Positions 41,421 through 52,995 of a stretch of DNA of 64,000 nucleotides are shown here, one piece after another. The stretch's first letter is position 1; every line of letters starts with the position of its first letter. The position numbers and the translations under genes are program-made. The stretch is from Macrocystis pyrifera (lineage: Eukaryota; Sar; Phaeophyceae; Laminariales; Laminariaceae), in NCBI GenBank assembly GCA_031763025.1, contig JASSKH010000038.1, forward strand, positions 186,001 through 250,000. The letters run 5' to 3'. The notes under the pieces are model-generated. The model had not been told where the DNA came from and ran no database searches. It worked only from the letters and a program-made list of their open reading frames with translations.

Positions 41421-42730
41421 TGTACAGATCGGCCCTTCCAAGCACTCCTCTTAGCCGGGACCTGCACGATGAAGCCGACGATACCCATTGATCCCGACAC
41501 ATAGCGGTGCATCAGCGACAACGACGACGACGACGCCGACACACACATATATCTGACCCATAGACGAAGGCAAAGGATACACCAGTCGAACACGAGGAAG
41601 GACCACCCTGCGCCGCCATTGCTTTCCTCCGCCTTGACAAACTTCCCTCCAGCTATTATTGTTCTGGCCTCTGAAACACTTAACTCGGCACAACAGCGTT
41701 TCTATCTGCTTTTCGCACATACGTTTCAACATCCTGGTAGCACATACAGCAGATGACAAAACGCTTACTCGAAGGAATAGCTCCGACAAGAAACTTAGAA
41801 GTCCCACAGATGAGTAGGTTTGTACAGTGCAACGCTTAGATCTGACCTTCCAAGCACTCCTCTTCGCCGGGACCTGCACGACGGAGTCGACGATACACAT
41901 TGATCCCAACACATAGCGGCGTGTTCAGCGACGACGACCACACGCACCTATATATCATCTACAGACAACTTCAACGCATACACCAGTCGAACGATACCAG
42001 GAAGCACCGCCCTGCGTTGTCATTGGTCTCCTCCACCTTGACAAATTTCCCTCCGACGATTATCGTTCTGATCTCTAACACACTCAACTGAGCACAACGG
42101 CGTTTTTATCTCCTCCTCGCACATAATACGTTTCTACCTCCTGGTAGCACATACAGCGGCTCACAAACGCGTACGCCAAAGCATAGTTACGACAATAAAC
42201 TTGAATATCTCACAGGGCACACAGGGGCGTCCGTGAAAAAGTGAAAACGACACACCACACACCCCCAGAGGTCAAATGGGAAAACCGTTGCAACCGTTGT
42301 CATCACATGATAAAGTAAAAAAAATATTGAAATAAAAAACTATGTTTTCATTTTTTCCTTGGTTCTAGTTACCCCCTCCACCTGTCTAGCGAGAAAATAA
42401 TATGTGACGATTCACTTTTGTTTCCCCTCGGGCAAAGAAACGACGACACCAGACATATAGATGACGGCGAAGCATACACCAGTCGGACGATGCGACGAAG
42501 CACCACTCTGCGTCGTCATTGGTCTCCTCCACCTTGCCAAGTCTCCCTCCAGCTACTTTAAACCTGGCAATTATATTTAATATGGCCTCTGAAACATTTA
42601 ACTCAGCACAACGGCGTTTCTATCTCCTTTTCACAAATACGTTTTCTACCTCCTGGTAGCGCATACAGCAGGAGACAAACGCGCACACAAACGCATAGCT
42701 ACGACAAGAAAATTGGATATCTTACACATT
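41421..42730. repeat. About 400-500-bp tandem repeat, three diverged units
   Basis: CCTTCCAAGCACTCCTCTT-GCCGGGACCTGCACGA occurs at 41434 and 41846. CACCAGTCG occurs at 41580, 41981 and 42477. Words such as CTACCTCCTGGTAGCACATACAGC and GCACAACGGCGTTT-TATC follow in the same order each time. Units differ by many substitutions and indels. No conserved frame runs through them. Confidence 0.65.
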
Positions 42731-43736
42731 AGTACAAAGGGATGACGTCTCCACACACGTGGCCGTCCGTACACCCACCGCAGACGACAGCCAAACACCA
42801 ATCTGCGTCAATAACATTTCAGTGATTGTTGTGTTCCTATGAAGTGTATGCCTGCTTCCAGCACACACGTCTCTATCTCCTTCTAGGACATAGCATACAG
42901 TATTGCACACGCGTTCACATACATGCCCACACCTGGTACTTACGAAACAACAGCGATGCTTGCACGCGTACATGACTGCATTCCTACGAAGGAGAGGCAA
43001 GCAAACCTTATACGTCAATAGAGCGATGATGACACCACAGAATTCGCAGTCCGTAAACGCACGGCAGACGACAGGACGAACGCTGGCCTTCCTCGATGAA
43101 TTATCAGTTCTTATTGCTGACCGCCGCAACTCCTGATATCACATACCAGGTATCGGCAGTTCCTACAAGTACGTGCTACGTCCTTCTATCAATCGAACAG
43201 CAGTGTCCAGAAATTCACACGCGTACAAAAAAAAATACACGCACGCTATGAATTAATGTCAAATGGCTTTTGTATCTCTCGAACGATCTACTACTGTACT
43301 CGTGTTCTATCCGCGTTTTCTGTTTCAGATCCAACGAAGTCTAAACTTAGACGCTGCATGAGCGATCTATTCCCCTCAGTTGTATGTCCTACCCTTACTT
43401 TGCTCCGTGTTCAAGCACCCTGTCCGCACTTCATTACGTATCCAAACGCCAGCAACGATGCCGTCGACTATGAGAAATATCAATCGCGAAGGTTGCTATG
43501 TCCTACTACACTTGCCACTCGTTTGTTGTAATTGGTAAGACGTACCGTATCTGCCCTGTCTATTTTCGTACTGTTCATATAGGTACACAACGTCAGATAC
43601 TTCACCCTCTATGTCATACATCCTCTTTCTCTTCGTCCGGCCACTTTCTGCGTGCTCGACTATGAGACCATCTCCCAAAGTATGCGAATACGCCAACCAC
43701 TGTAGGGTTGCGATTCTCGTTTGCCCCTTTGTGCAT
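42731..43736. other. No gene recognised
   Basis: Frames at 42722-43129 (minus) and 43256-43531 (plus) show no domain. The start of the stretch still carries words from the preceding repeat (TATCTCCTTCTAG, CATACAG). Confidence 0.4.
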
Positions 43737-43812
43737 GTTTTATCATCATTATTTTCATCGCTTTTAGTTTCCAGCTCAACTCGTAGGATTTTTACCCTTA
43801 GCAATCTTATTA
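43737..43812 (-). mobile_element. SINE fragment, copy 3 (tail end only)
   Basis: TTTCCAGCTCAACTCGTAGGATTTTTACCCTTAGCAATCTT aligns with the tail-side 70 nt of the SINEs at 209-542 and 5519-5836. The tRNA-like head is missing. Confidence 0.5.
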
Positions 43813-43944
43813 GGGTGTATCTAGACGCGGGGGCAGGTCCCACTATTAGCTGTCACTCCATGGTCTTCCGTGCAAGAACGATCATAATATATACTCATCA
43901 TTCTACTACAGTTTGTGGGCATATTTAAAAAATGATAAAACAAT

Positions 43945-44080
43945 AGCTGTGAAATCGAGGAGTTCGTCGAAAACTCATATTTGCAAGCTGTATGTGGCAT
44001 ACATACTACTGATACTACTGAGACTACTGATACTAGTCACACATACTTCGATCGCGCGTACTACGGGTTTTATATGGCCT
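43945..44080 (+). repeat. Dispersed repeat (TTGCAAGCTGTGTG family), copy 1
   Basis: AAATCGAGGAGTTCGTCGAAAACTCATATTTGCAAGCTGTATGTG...GATCGCGCGTACTACGGGTTTTATATGG is matched at about 45990-46105 and 61318-61400. Here a TACTGATACTACTGAGAC insert splits it. Function unknown. Confidence 0.5.
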
Positions 44081-44131
44081 CTCTCATGAAGGGTGTCGTA
44101 CAGATGTCCGTAAATATATTAACAAATGTTT

Positions 44132-44692
44132 CAGCAGGGTACAGCTCTCAGACCATAAAAAGGACCTGCGCTCGTTAGATATCTGAGGCCGGCTCACCTG
44201 TTGTTTGGGAGTTCGAGGAAGTGCCTTCAAGCAGTAATGATCGGGTCACGCAGAACGTGGATCGATGCAATGCAGTAGATGCAAGCAGTTGGCGTGAACA
44301 CTCAACGAAGCATCACAGACACGATGACGGGCAAGACGGGCAAAGGCAGGGCCCAAGGGGCTGGGGGTCGATAGGACAGGTATCACAGATCACTTGGCTT
44401 TGACTTTCTTTCTTCACTCTTGGTGGTGTTTTGTAAACACCGGGTGGTCCCGGAACCTCGTTACTGGCTCTGTACCCGAGACCGAAGGCGTTCCCACACC
44501 GGGGACCCTCCCTGCCCCTATAAGATCAGCCCAGAGGATGCTAACCAAAGCTTGCCCTCTGCCTATCGAATAGACCCGACGCGTGACCCTGATCAGGACA
44601 GTTGTCTCGCGCCGTATTATCCTCCCCATAGCGCTGGTCACGACAGTCACAGCGCTATGAACCTCCCTCCCTGGCGCCACCCGCTGCAACAC
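44132..44692 (+). repeat. Composite dispersed element, longest copy
   Basis: 44132-44537 is repeated with high similarity at 52017-52411; 44533-44692 is repeated at 56693-56854. Here the two parts are joined, so this looks like the fuller copy of one family from which the others are truncated. No coding frame is conserved. The two 400-nt parts have the same orientation, but no retroviral-type frames lie between them, so I do not call them LTRs. Confidence 0.6.
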
Positions 44693-44759
44693 CCCCCCTG
44701 CCCGACACACAACCATTGTCGGCACAAAGCGGGCGCCCCGGTGCTAGCCCGGCGACAGC

Positions 44760-45515
44760 GTGTGCGCTTTCCTCCTCGGACACCCCCCCAGACCGGCGCA
44801 TATGAGCGACGGTGCTCAGCGGGTATTACGATCATGGACCGCTGCAGCGCCTGCGCCTTCCACCTCCGCACCTCGCCCTCGGCTCGATGTTGCAGCCTCC
44901 GCACCTCGCCGTCAGCTCGATGTTGCAACTCCTCTCCTTCCCTTAGTGCTGCCCTCAGACGGTGGTAAGAAGAGCGGCGGTCCTGACCTTCGTCCAGACG
45001 TTCTTCAGCATTCCTCTTCCATCCATCGCCGTCGGCCCGATGTTGCAGCGCCCTTCCTCTCCGCGGTGTTGCCCTTGGACGGTGGTAGGAAGAGCGGCGG
45101 TCCTGACCTTAGTCCAGATGTTCTTCAGCTTTCCTCTTCCATCCATCGCCGTCGGCCCGATGTCGCAGCGCCCTTCATTTCCGCGGTGTTGCCATTCGAC
45201 GGTGGTAAGAAGAAGGGCGGTCCTGACCTTCGTCCAGATGTTCTTCAGCCTTCCTCCCCCGTCTATAGCCGTCGGACCAATGTTGCAGCTCCTCTAGTTC
45301 CCGCGGTGCTGACCTTGGACGGTGTTGAGAAGAGCGGCGGACCTGACCCTCGTACAGTCTTCACTTGCAACTGCCAGCGCCACATCTGTCTAACACGCTC
45401 GGAGCATGTACTCATCGACGAAAAACCATGTTTTCTTCCTGGCTCACCTGCATCTGAGGTGGGGGTTCCTCTCGAAGGCCTACGTCTGCACTTTGACAAT
45501 AACCTACACGTTTAA
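44760..45515 (+). CDS. Hypothetical protein with 40-residue tandem repeats
   Basis: 251 codons, ATG to TAA. From 44960 the DNA is a tandem repeat with a 120-bp period (unit starts 44960, 45080, 45200, 45320), so each unit is 40 codons: GGKKSGGPDLRPDVLQ, then SSIHRRRPDVAAPF and SAVLPLDGG. Because 120 is a multiple of 3, several frames stay open on both strands, which weakens the coding claim. No membrane segment or known domain. It follows the dispersed element at 44132-44692 directly and could be part of it. Confidence 0.3.
   Translation: MCAFLLGHPPRPAHMSDGAQRVLRSWTAAAPAPSTSAPRPRLDVAASAPRRQLDVATPLLPLVLPSDGGKKSGGPDLRPDVLQHSSSIHRRRPDVAAPFLSAVLPLDGGRKSGGPDLSPDVLQLSSSIHRRRPDVAAPFISAVLPFDGGKKKGGPDLRPDVLQPSSPVYSRRTNVAAPLVPAVLTLDGVEKSGGPDPRTVFTCNCQRHICLTRSEHVLIDEKPCFLPGSPASEVGVPLEGLRLHFDNNLHV
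44960..45345 (+). repeat. 120-bp minisatellite, about 3.2 units
   Basis: GGTGGTAAGAAGAGCGGCGG...TCCATCGCCGTCGGCCCGATGTTGCAGC repeats every 120 bp, with a partial unit before (from about 44886) and after. Substitutions between units are scattered. Confidence 0.8.
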
Positions 45516-46241
45516 GCTTTTGGCCAGACATACATTCCACTGAAAGCTACCATCGTCCTACCCCACCACCTAACCTTCAACTGAGACTTCAGATAATTCT
45601 GCCAGTCCTTTGTCGTATGGCTATACGTGGCCACACTACCGAGACGCTGCGGTGGCTGTCCACTTTGCCCCTCTATATATATCTGCGGGCTTGACTTGTC
45701 AAACCTGTTATAACGGTTCACCGATCAGTATTCCAATATACTCTCGTACTTGTTTGTATCGATGTGGCAAACCTTCACGTACCTTTGTCACGGTTCAGCG
45801 TGCGCAGTGGACTATGTCGATGCTTCCACCATTCACTTACCTTCGCCAGACGTTTCTCACTGTACCTTCCTTCAACAATTGTTTCTACGTAAGTTAGAAT
45901 CCATCTGCTACTCTAATTTTTGTCCAGATATCTCTAGTTTCTTGGTATGGATACCACATTTTGATATATTGACAGAACAAAAGAACCAGCTAGGAGATCG
46001 AGGATTTCTTCCCAGCTCATCTTTGCCAGCTTCCACGCTAGTCCTTTGCAAGCTGTGTGTGATACTTCGGTCGCGCGTATCACGCGTTTTATATATTATA
46101 TAGGCCTTTCTTTTAGTGTTGATCTCAAACTTCTCTGCATTGAGAGTAGGTATTCCTTGCGAATGTGGAGGTCGTTTTATGTATACGTTCATCACGGGCT
46201 GTAGGAAGTTCATGAGTTCTTTCTACTGCGGGCCAAAATTA
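45516..46241. other. No gene recognised; dispersed repeat copy 2 at about 45990-46105
   Basis: GGAGATCGAGGATTTCTTC...TTGCAAGCTGTGTGTGATACTTCGGTCGCGCG matches the family described at 43945-44080, with a different insert. No gene. Confidence 0.45.
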
Positions 46242-46490
46242 TTATTCGAGTGACTTAGGTCGTTTCAAGGTACTGACGTTCACGCCACATCGACTTGCTG
46301 GCACTAGCCAAGGTAAATATTTGATTCCGAGTTAAGAAAGTGTTTGTGAAGCTACTGGCGTTTGCGCCACCTTTATTCGAGTGACCTAGGTCGTTTCAAG
46401 GTACTCCACATCGACTTACTGGCGCTAGCCAAGGTAAATATTTGATTCCGAGTTAAAACGTGTTTGAGGGTACTGACGTTTACGCCACCC
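46242..46490. repeat. 131-bp tandem repeat, two units
   Basis: TTATTCGAGTGAC-TAGGTCGTTTCAAGGTACT starts at 46242 and 46373, followed each time by CACATCGACTT-CTGGC-CTAGCCAAGGTAAATATTTGATTCCGAGTTAA. A short indel separates the units. Confidence 0.75.
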
Positions 46491-48969
46491 CCCCAGCACG
46501 GACACTGTCCACTCGTGAAACTTGTTCGTGCTAAAATCAATCACGCGTCTTAAAACGGCATTCGTGCAGACCTACTTCCAAATCGTACGCCTCGTATGCT
46601 TTTTGTGGAAGTAGTTGCAGCAAGGTGGAGACAAACACCCCCCCAGAACAGAAACTGCCTACCACCTACTGGCATTCCAATCACACCTGTCGATTCGTTC
46701 CTTCAACCCTCGACCACTATGCTTGGAGCGACAAATAGTATCCTGTTAGGTTGCGCAGATCATACCAAAGGTCGTCACGTTCCATCTCGGTTTAGCGTCT
46801 CACAAATGTGTACCTGCGCGTGGTGTGGCGACTTGCACATGCACTCGTTCCTTCCTACATGTGTGTATCCAATTGTTATGATACCTGGTATACGCCTTCT
46901 CATGTACCTCCTGTGCGCGTGACGTCAAGTATCTGTATATAAACTGAATCTGTGTGAACAACCCCAAAGCCTAGGTATTATCACGAAAACGTATAGCAAA
47001 AAACTGATGGTCTGTATCCCCCTGATATTGGGTTAAGGAGCCTGGTCGGTCCTAATAGATGCTTGGCTGTATCCAGCTATACCACTCTCTTAGCTGGGGT
47101 TTTGTGTCGACTTGCCTCTTATTCGACTGTCACTGTTATTGTGCCATCGTGGCGATCAAAGATAGTCACCTGGAGAGCAGCAGTAAAGCAGCGACTGAGT
47201 ATATGCGTCCTGGGGAGGGTTTTTACTATCGGAAAATGCCAGGTTTTCTCTGCCCAGTTTGGTTTGCATAGTGTATCTCGAATCCACCGCTTAGGATGCA
47301 TGTATCAGTTCTGGGAGAGCAGTCGCAATTCCTGCAGGCAAAGCACTCATGATCGGAGCCAACGCTCCGGGGTCCTTTCGGCACGATGTAACAAAGACCA
47401 GTTTTCACATCAAGGTTTGTATTCTTTTCTAAAGTTCTAGCCCGCTCTATGCTGGGTATACATGCCACGCTCACACTCTGCTCTAGTTCATGCACAGACT
47501 ATTATTTCTTTGTCTTTTTGTTTTTAGCTCTTTAATGGGGTGTAAATGTAACAGCATGGACACGTTCATGGTGTCATTCATTTGCGATTGGTACGGGATG
47601 GTATACACCATATCGAATAGCTCGTTAATACCGTTTCTCTCACCTACCGGCACGGCACTATTTCGTACTTGTTTGTTTGCTCCAGTCGCGATGTATTTTA
47701 GTTTTACAGCCTGTTCTGTGACCACCGGTGGGATTTCAGGAGTTTGAGCTACTATTGTTATTGTGTGAGAACATCACACGGAATGCGTACTACAATAGTA
47801 TGTATTTGACCACCCCACACTCTTGGAGTTACAGCGTTTACCTGCTGGTCAGATTCGTTCTCCGACAACCCAATCTTCGGATAATACTTACGCAAGGTCT
47901 GGACCTAACAGCCGGTAAGTAGTGGCAGTGTATTCTTCAAACAAAACCGATCTTGAAGCCCCTCTACGCCCACCGACCATGCAGTGTTTCTTTGTACTCG
48001 TTTGCTGATTTTTCGCACCAGGTACCTTCTATTATTTTTTCGTACGTAGTTATGTATGTACGATACAGATACATCATTGATTTCCATCCCATTTGTTATC
48101 TTCGCCCTTTTTTCGCTATCCCTCCTACGTATAGACACCCGGTGTCACACAGAAAGCTCTTTATTCCTCTCCCCGATGTGGTCTGTGCCTTGGGTTTTTA
48201 TTGCGGAAATACTTCAGTTCTTCTTTGCGCCTACACTCGTTCGGCGGTCTCAGCGGTTGATTCCACACCTTTTTATTGTGTATATTGCGTAAATCCCCGC
48301 CTCATCCACCTTGAGATTCGAGCTCCATGGTTCAACGCTAAAAACAGAAGCGACACACTAGACCACGCGGGCCTTTAGATGAAAGGAATAGGCCAACCGT
48401 ATCAAAACCAACGAAACTCTTTCAGGGCCACGACCCAGATCGGGTAAAAGTATATGGAAGGTCGAACCCTAATAAATATATTCTTTGTGTTTCTGTGCTG
48501 ACATTTTTAACGTAATCTACAGCAGATAATAATGCTTCAATCGAATCTTTGGCCATGGACGGAGAAGTACAATATGAATAGTATCGTACGAAGCTCATGC
48601 ACAACAGTAATTATCTCATTACTCACTTTCTCGCCGTAGTGGACAGAATTATACGGGGTATCTGCCAACAGTAACCTGAGGCTGTGTGATACCGTAAGCT
48701 GAAGATACTGTTGTATATTATAGAATATGAATGAAGACAACATACTCTGCAGTCAGCATGAATAATGTGCGATCGTACGGATGTAAAAACCTTTTTGTAA
48801 TACTACTGGGTGTAGGATGTATGGAGACCCCACGGCTATGAGTCGCAGGGGTTCGTGCTTCCCCTGTGTGTGCCATACCGTTCGAAATACCCAACTACAT
48901 CAGTCCAACCCAGTGTCCGTTCTGATTTGTTATTATTTGCAGACAAAGCAATGAGTAAAGCAAGAAAGC
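46491..48969. other. No gene recognised (2.5 kb)
   Basis: Frames at 46596-46922, 47490-47747 and 47953-48378 are short, hydrophobic or Cys-rich, and lack domain or splice support. AT content is higher than in the neighbouring GC-rich stretches. Confidence 0.4.
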
Positions 48970-49085
48970 AAGGGAAATGCCAGCGTACCGGTGAATACCG
49001 GGTAAAGCAAGTGAATTGCCAACGTACCGGGTACGAGAATACCGTAACGGGTAGAACAAGTGAAATGCCAACGTACCGGGTACGA
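48970..49085. repeat. About 50-bp tandem repeat (GAAATGCCAACGTACCGGGTACGAG)
   Basis: Three units containing AARTGCCARCGTACCGG and a trailing GGGTA-A-CAAGTG recur with indels. Confidence 0.6.
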
Positions 49086-49215
49086 GAAGACCACAACACC
49101 AGCTATGTTGTGAACATATGAGTCGTTGTATAGTTCTCAGTTTCAACGTAGTTTTCATGCGGTGCTTTTACCCGAATAAAAACCTGATTGCTGTACTGGA
49201 CAGCTGACCGGTTTC

Positions 49216-49500
49216 ACTGCAGTACTTCATGCCGGGAGGCAGCAGTGTTTATACTTTGCTGCGGCAGTATGGGACACTATTTTAGGGCCCAGGATCGAGG
49301 GAGATCTTGCCGTACGACCTATAGTATCACCAACAGTTAATTTCTTTATAGTAGTATGAATACCATGTAGAACGGCTTCACAACAGTACTTTATGCCGAG
49401 AGGCAGTGGTGTTGATGCTTTGCTGCGGTAGTAAGGGACAACTATCGTAAGGCCCAAGGATCGAGGGAGATCTTGCCGTACGACCAATAGTATTACCCAT
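49216..49500. repeat. About 164-bp tandem repeat, two units
   Basis: CAGTACTT-ATGCCG-GAGGCAG occurs at about 49220 and 49384, followed both times by CTTTGCTGCGG-AGTA, GATCGAGGGAGATCTTGCCGTACGACC and a T-A-TA-TATTACC end. Confidence 0.7.
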
Positions 49501-49799
49501 ATATTTATATACATCCTCCAGGTTGTTGTCTTGAGTTTTTTAGACCAACGTCTTCTACCCAGCTTCACTCTGTTCATCCAGCTTCAAGTATGTCCCGTGT
49601 GAATATGGTGTATGTGTGTGTTCTTCACATTAAACCGTTCTTCTACTCGTCGACATTCAGCAATAGTGTCCGTGCTAATTCTTCACCCTACATATATACA
49701 TACGGGTGTTGTGTAGTGCATCCAGCAGATACTGCTGTGTATGTGTGGTTTCAACGAGCCAACATAATAACTCGTCAAGATAGGAAGAGAGATAGGCTC

Positions 49800-50005
49800 A
49801 AGGGTCCCTCGGGATCTTGCCATACAATTTTAGTATCATGGATATACGTCCTCTATGTACGTTTGTGCAAAAAGCAGATGTACTGCGAGCCAAAGGGTCC
49901 TTCGGGATCTTGCCGTACAGTTTTTGTATTATGGGTATATTGTATACGTCCTTTATGTACGTATGTGCAAAAAAGCATACTGCGAGCCACCCCCCCTGTT
50001 CGCTT
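49800..50005. repeat. About 92-bp tandem repeat, two units
   Basis: AGGGTCC-TCGGGATCTTGCC-TACA starts at 49801 and 49893; TATACGTCC-TTATGTACG, GTGCAAAAAGCA and TACTGCGAGCC follow in both. Confidence 0.7.
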
Positions 50006-52016
50006 GTGGTTTAGTATTCACCAACTCCGTATATCGATAAATCAACCTTGTTCGGGAAATAAACAAAATCTGCTGGTACAGCGTACAGCAGCAGTATGGT
50101 TCCTGTATTTTATTCCAAATTACATGCACTTAGACTGATATTAATGCCAATAGTGTACGGCAGTGCAGGTCGTCAACAATATTCTTTTAATCTTTTTGAG
50201 CATCGTGCGTAGTGTTTAGACTACTGATAGCATTGTAGAGACGGAGATACGGCTCTTCTGTGTAATTCCGAGTTGAGGCGCCTTTGCTCCGGGCGGCGGT
50301 AGGCAAGGTTTCGTGGCATGGTAGGCTCATCAGTAACAAATTCCAGCTTCACACTTAGAACCATCTATGGGAGGCGCTCATCCCGCAATGATATTCAAAA
50401 GTACTCCCTACTGCTGCTGTTTCGATACCAGCAGCAAGACATTCTTAAACTCCAGCACATGTGATATGTGACAACGAAAATACTGGCGGTTGATCAGGTT
50501 GGGCTGACTAATTGAGTCGTCAATATATTGACAGCCCACAGCAATTATTATAATACTTTCCATGGTAGTCTAAATGAATACAGCACATCAATCAATTTAC
50601 TACTCGGATACCATGCCTTTCCGAACACACCGGGCAGCTCGTCACTGGTGTGCGATATGTCCTGCTTGCTACCGGTATCTCATTGGGTCCATGTCCCTGG
50701 TCTTACATCGGTGGTCTCGCATATTACGGCATGCGCTGCGCGAGTTTTCTAGCTTTGGTGCGTGACTTGAAGTCTAAGTCAATCAGGGCGACACAGCAGC
50801 CTACCCCCCCCCATTTTTTATTTTTATTTTTTTGCGCTCGAGGAAAAACGTACAGCAAGAACAATATAGCATTTTCGACTGTGGATACGACATCAGAAAA
50901 AGAGAAGGATCACCACGGTTGTGTTTCACCCGCTCCATACCTGTTGCCCTGGTACTACTCAGGTTGGGCTGCATCGATACATCTAGCCCGAGCCCTCTGG
51001 ACACAGCAAGCCACACCTTCCTCCGTTGTGTGCAAGCTCATCATCGTCCAGCTGAAACTATGTCACCCCGTGTGACCCGTGCCCCCCGAGGGCTTGCGGT
51101 AGGCGATCTTTATCTGCTCCAGTTTTTTTTGTCCTTTCCTCTTGTACTTGGCTTTCAGTCCTCCAGGTGTTTTACCTGATACTCGAGCGCAACGCTCGGT
51201 TGGTATACAACACAGAAAATGGTACGACCGGAGACAGAGGGCCAAACGTGCATCGGACTTTCCATTTGGTGTGCATAATACGACGATTGATCTATTGCTA
51301 CTGATGTAGTCTACAAGCATCGCGGCAAGAATACTAGTCACCAAAATATACGTGGTTTTCTTGAAAGTTCTGTGTTTGCCAGCCGACAATGCACGGTGTT
51401 TTCCAGGGGTTCATGGTTCTATAGGGTTACGTACGCCCAAACGGCGTAAGGCTCAACGTTGAAAGTTTCCGGTATCACCTAACCAGGCAAACGGTACACG
51501 AGAGCATGCATGCATTTGTACGTACGGCACCCTTGGCTTGTATCGATAGCCGTCGATTGCATTCGGTTTTGAAGACAATATGTGGTCAATAGCATGCAGT
51601 CATTTATTAACGAACATGCATGAGTGTGCGATCATGAACAACGAGCGAACAGACGAGCACGAGCAACAGGCAAACGGAGTACGAGCAACGAGTATGCCTG
51701 CATGCATTGACCAGATAAGTATCTTCAAAGCCTCACGAAACAAACAAGCAGAGCACCATTGGCAGCGTGAATACATAACAGCATATTGCACGTATCACCA
51801 TCATACAAGGCGGGCAACAACGAAAACATGTGGATGTATGCATATACTAAGTAACTAGTATGCAATGAAGTATTATGCAAGATCAAACGTGGGATTATAC
51901 AAAGAATACGACGCCATTATTTCACAAGTTTGCAATCGCGCCGATCTCTTGCACACGTTTTGCGAACACTCCGATCTCCTGCAATGCACTTCGATCTGCC
52001 TGGGGTCATCATGTTA
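50006..52016. other. No gene recognised (2 kb)
   Basis: Frames at 50650-51075 (plus) and 51063-51389 (minus) have no domain. Nothing else is supported. Confidence 0.4.
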
Positions 52017-52411
52017 CAGCAGGGTACTGCTCTCAGACCGTAAAAAGGACCTGCGCTCGTTAGATATCTGAGGCCGGCTCACCTGTTGTTTGGGAGTTCG
52101 AGGAAGTGCCTTCAAGCAGTAATGATCGGGTCACGCAGAACGTGGACCGATGCAATGCAGTAGATGCAAGCAGTCAGCGTGAACACTCAACGAAGCATCA
52201 CAGACACGATGACGGGCATGACGGGCAAGGCAGGCTGGGGGTCGATAGGACAGGTATCACAGATCACTTGGCTTTGACTTTCTTTCTTCACTCTTGGTGG
52301 TGTTTTGTAAACACCGGGTGGTCCCGGAACCTCGTTACTGGCTCTGTACCCGAGACCGAAAGCGTTCCCACACCGGGGACCCTCCCTGCCCCTATAAGAT
52401 CCGCCCAGAGG
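52017..52411 (+). repeat. Dispersed element, copy 2 (first part)
   Basis: Aligned with 44132-44537, it differs by a few substitutions (for example ACCGTAAAAAGG for ACCATAAAAAGG) and lacks about 11 nt of the GGGCAAAGGCAGGGCCCAAGG segment. It ends abruptly at CCCAGAGG where 44533 continues. The high similarity suggests recent spread. Confidence 0.75.
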
Positions 52412-52635
52412 GGCACAGCGTCAAAAGGTAGGGCATTTTTCTTGATTACGACGCATTCCTATTGGTCAATACCTGATAATATAAGGGGTTTACCGAGCGA
52501 GATAGATTACGACTTTTGATTACGACGATTTATATTGGCCAAGAGGCCAAACTCACCCCGAAATCACCCCGAGGCTCGAATTCCGCTCACTGGACTGTCA
52601 AGTTTCGTGTACGAGCGGCACCTTTCTCGCGGCGC

Positions 52636-52995
52636 CAACACATCATCAGCAGCAGAGCAGTAGCGGCACAGCAGCAGCAGCAGCAGCAGCAGCACAGCAG
52701 CAGCAGCAGCAGACCAGGCAGTCAGAGCTCTCCGTGTCAGGCTCCAGACGCCGAAGAGGAGGAGCAGTGCCAGGAAGAGTACCTACCAACGGCCTCCAGC
52801 AGCAGCACCCGCAAAGCAACCGACTTCAACGGGAAGGCCGCTGTAGCCAGAAGCACCAGTGCCAGCACTATCGACAGCAAGCAGCCGCAGAAGCAGCAGC
52901 AGCAACAGAAGCAGCAACAGTAGCAACAGCAACCGACCAGGCAGCAGCAGGAAGCAGCCGACCAGGCAGCTCGAGCTCTCCTACGAGACCAGGCT
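52636..52995. repeat. CAG-rich tract
   Basis: Long stretches of GCAGCAGCAG with interspersed GACCAGGCAG motifs. Open frames would encode poly-Gln/Ser/Ala. Similar to 2395-2730 and 59560-60540. Confidence 0.7.

Noticed and set aside
44132..52411. Two 400-nt direct repeats 7.5 kb apart as LTRs of one retrotransposon
   Set aside because: No gag, protease, reverse transcriptase or integrase frames lie between them, and a part adjoining the first copy is found alone at 56693.
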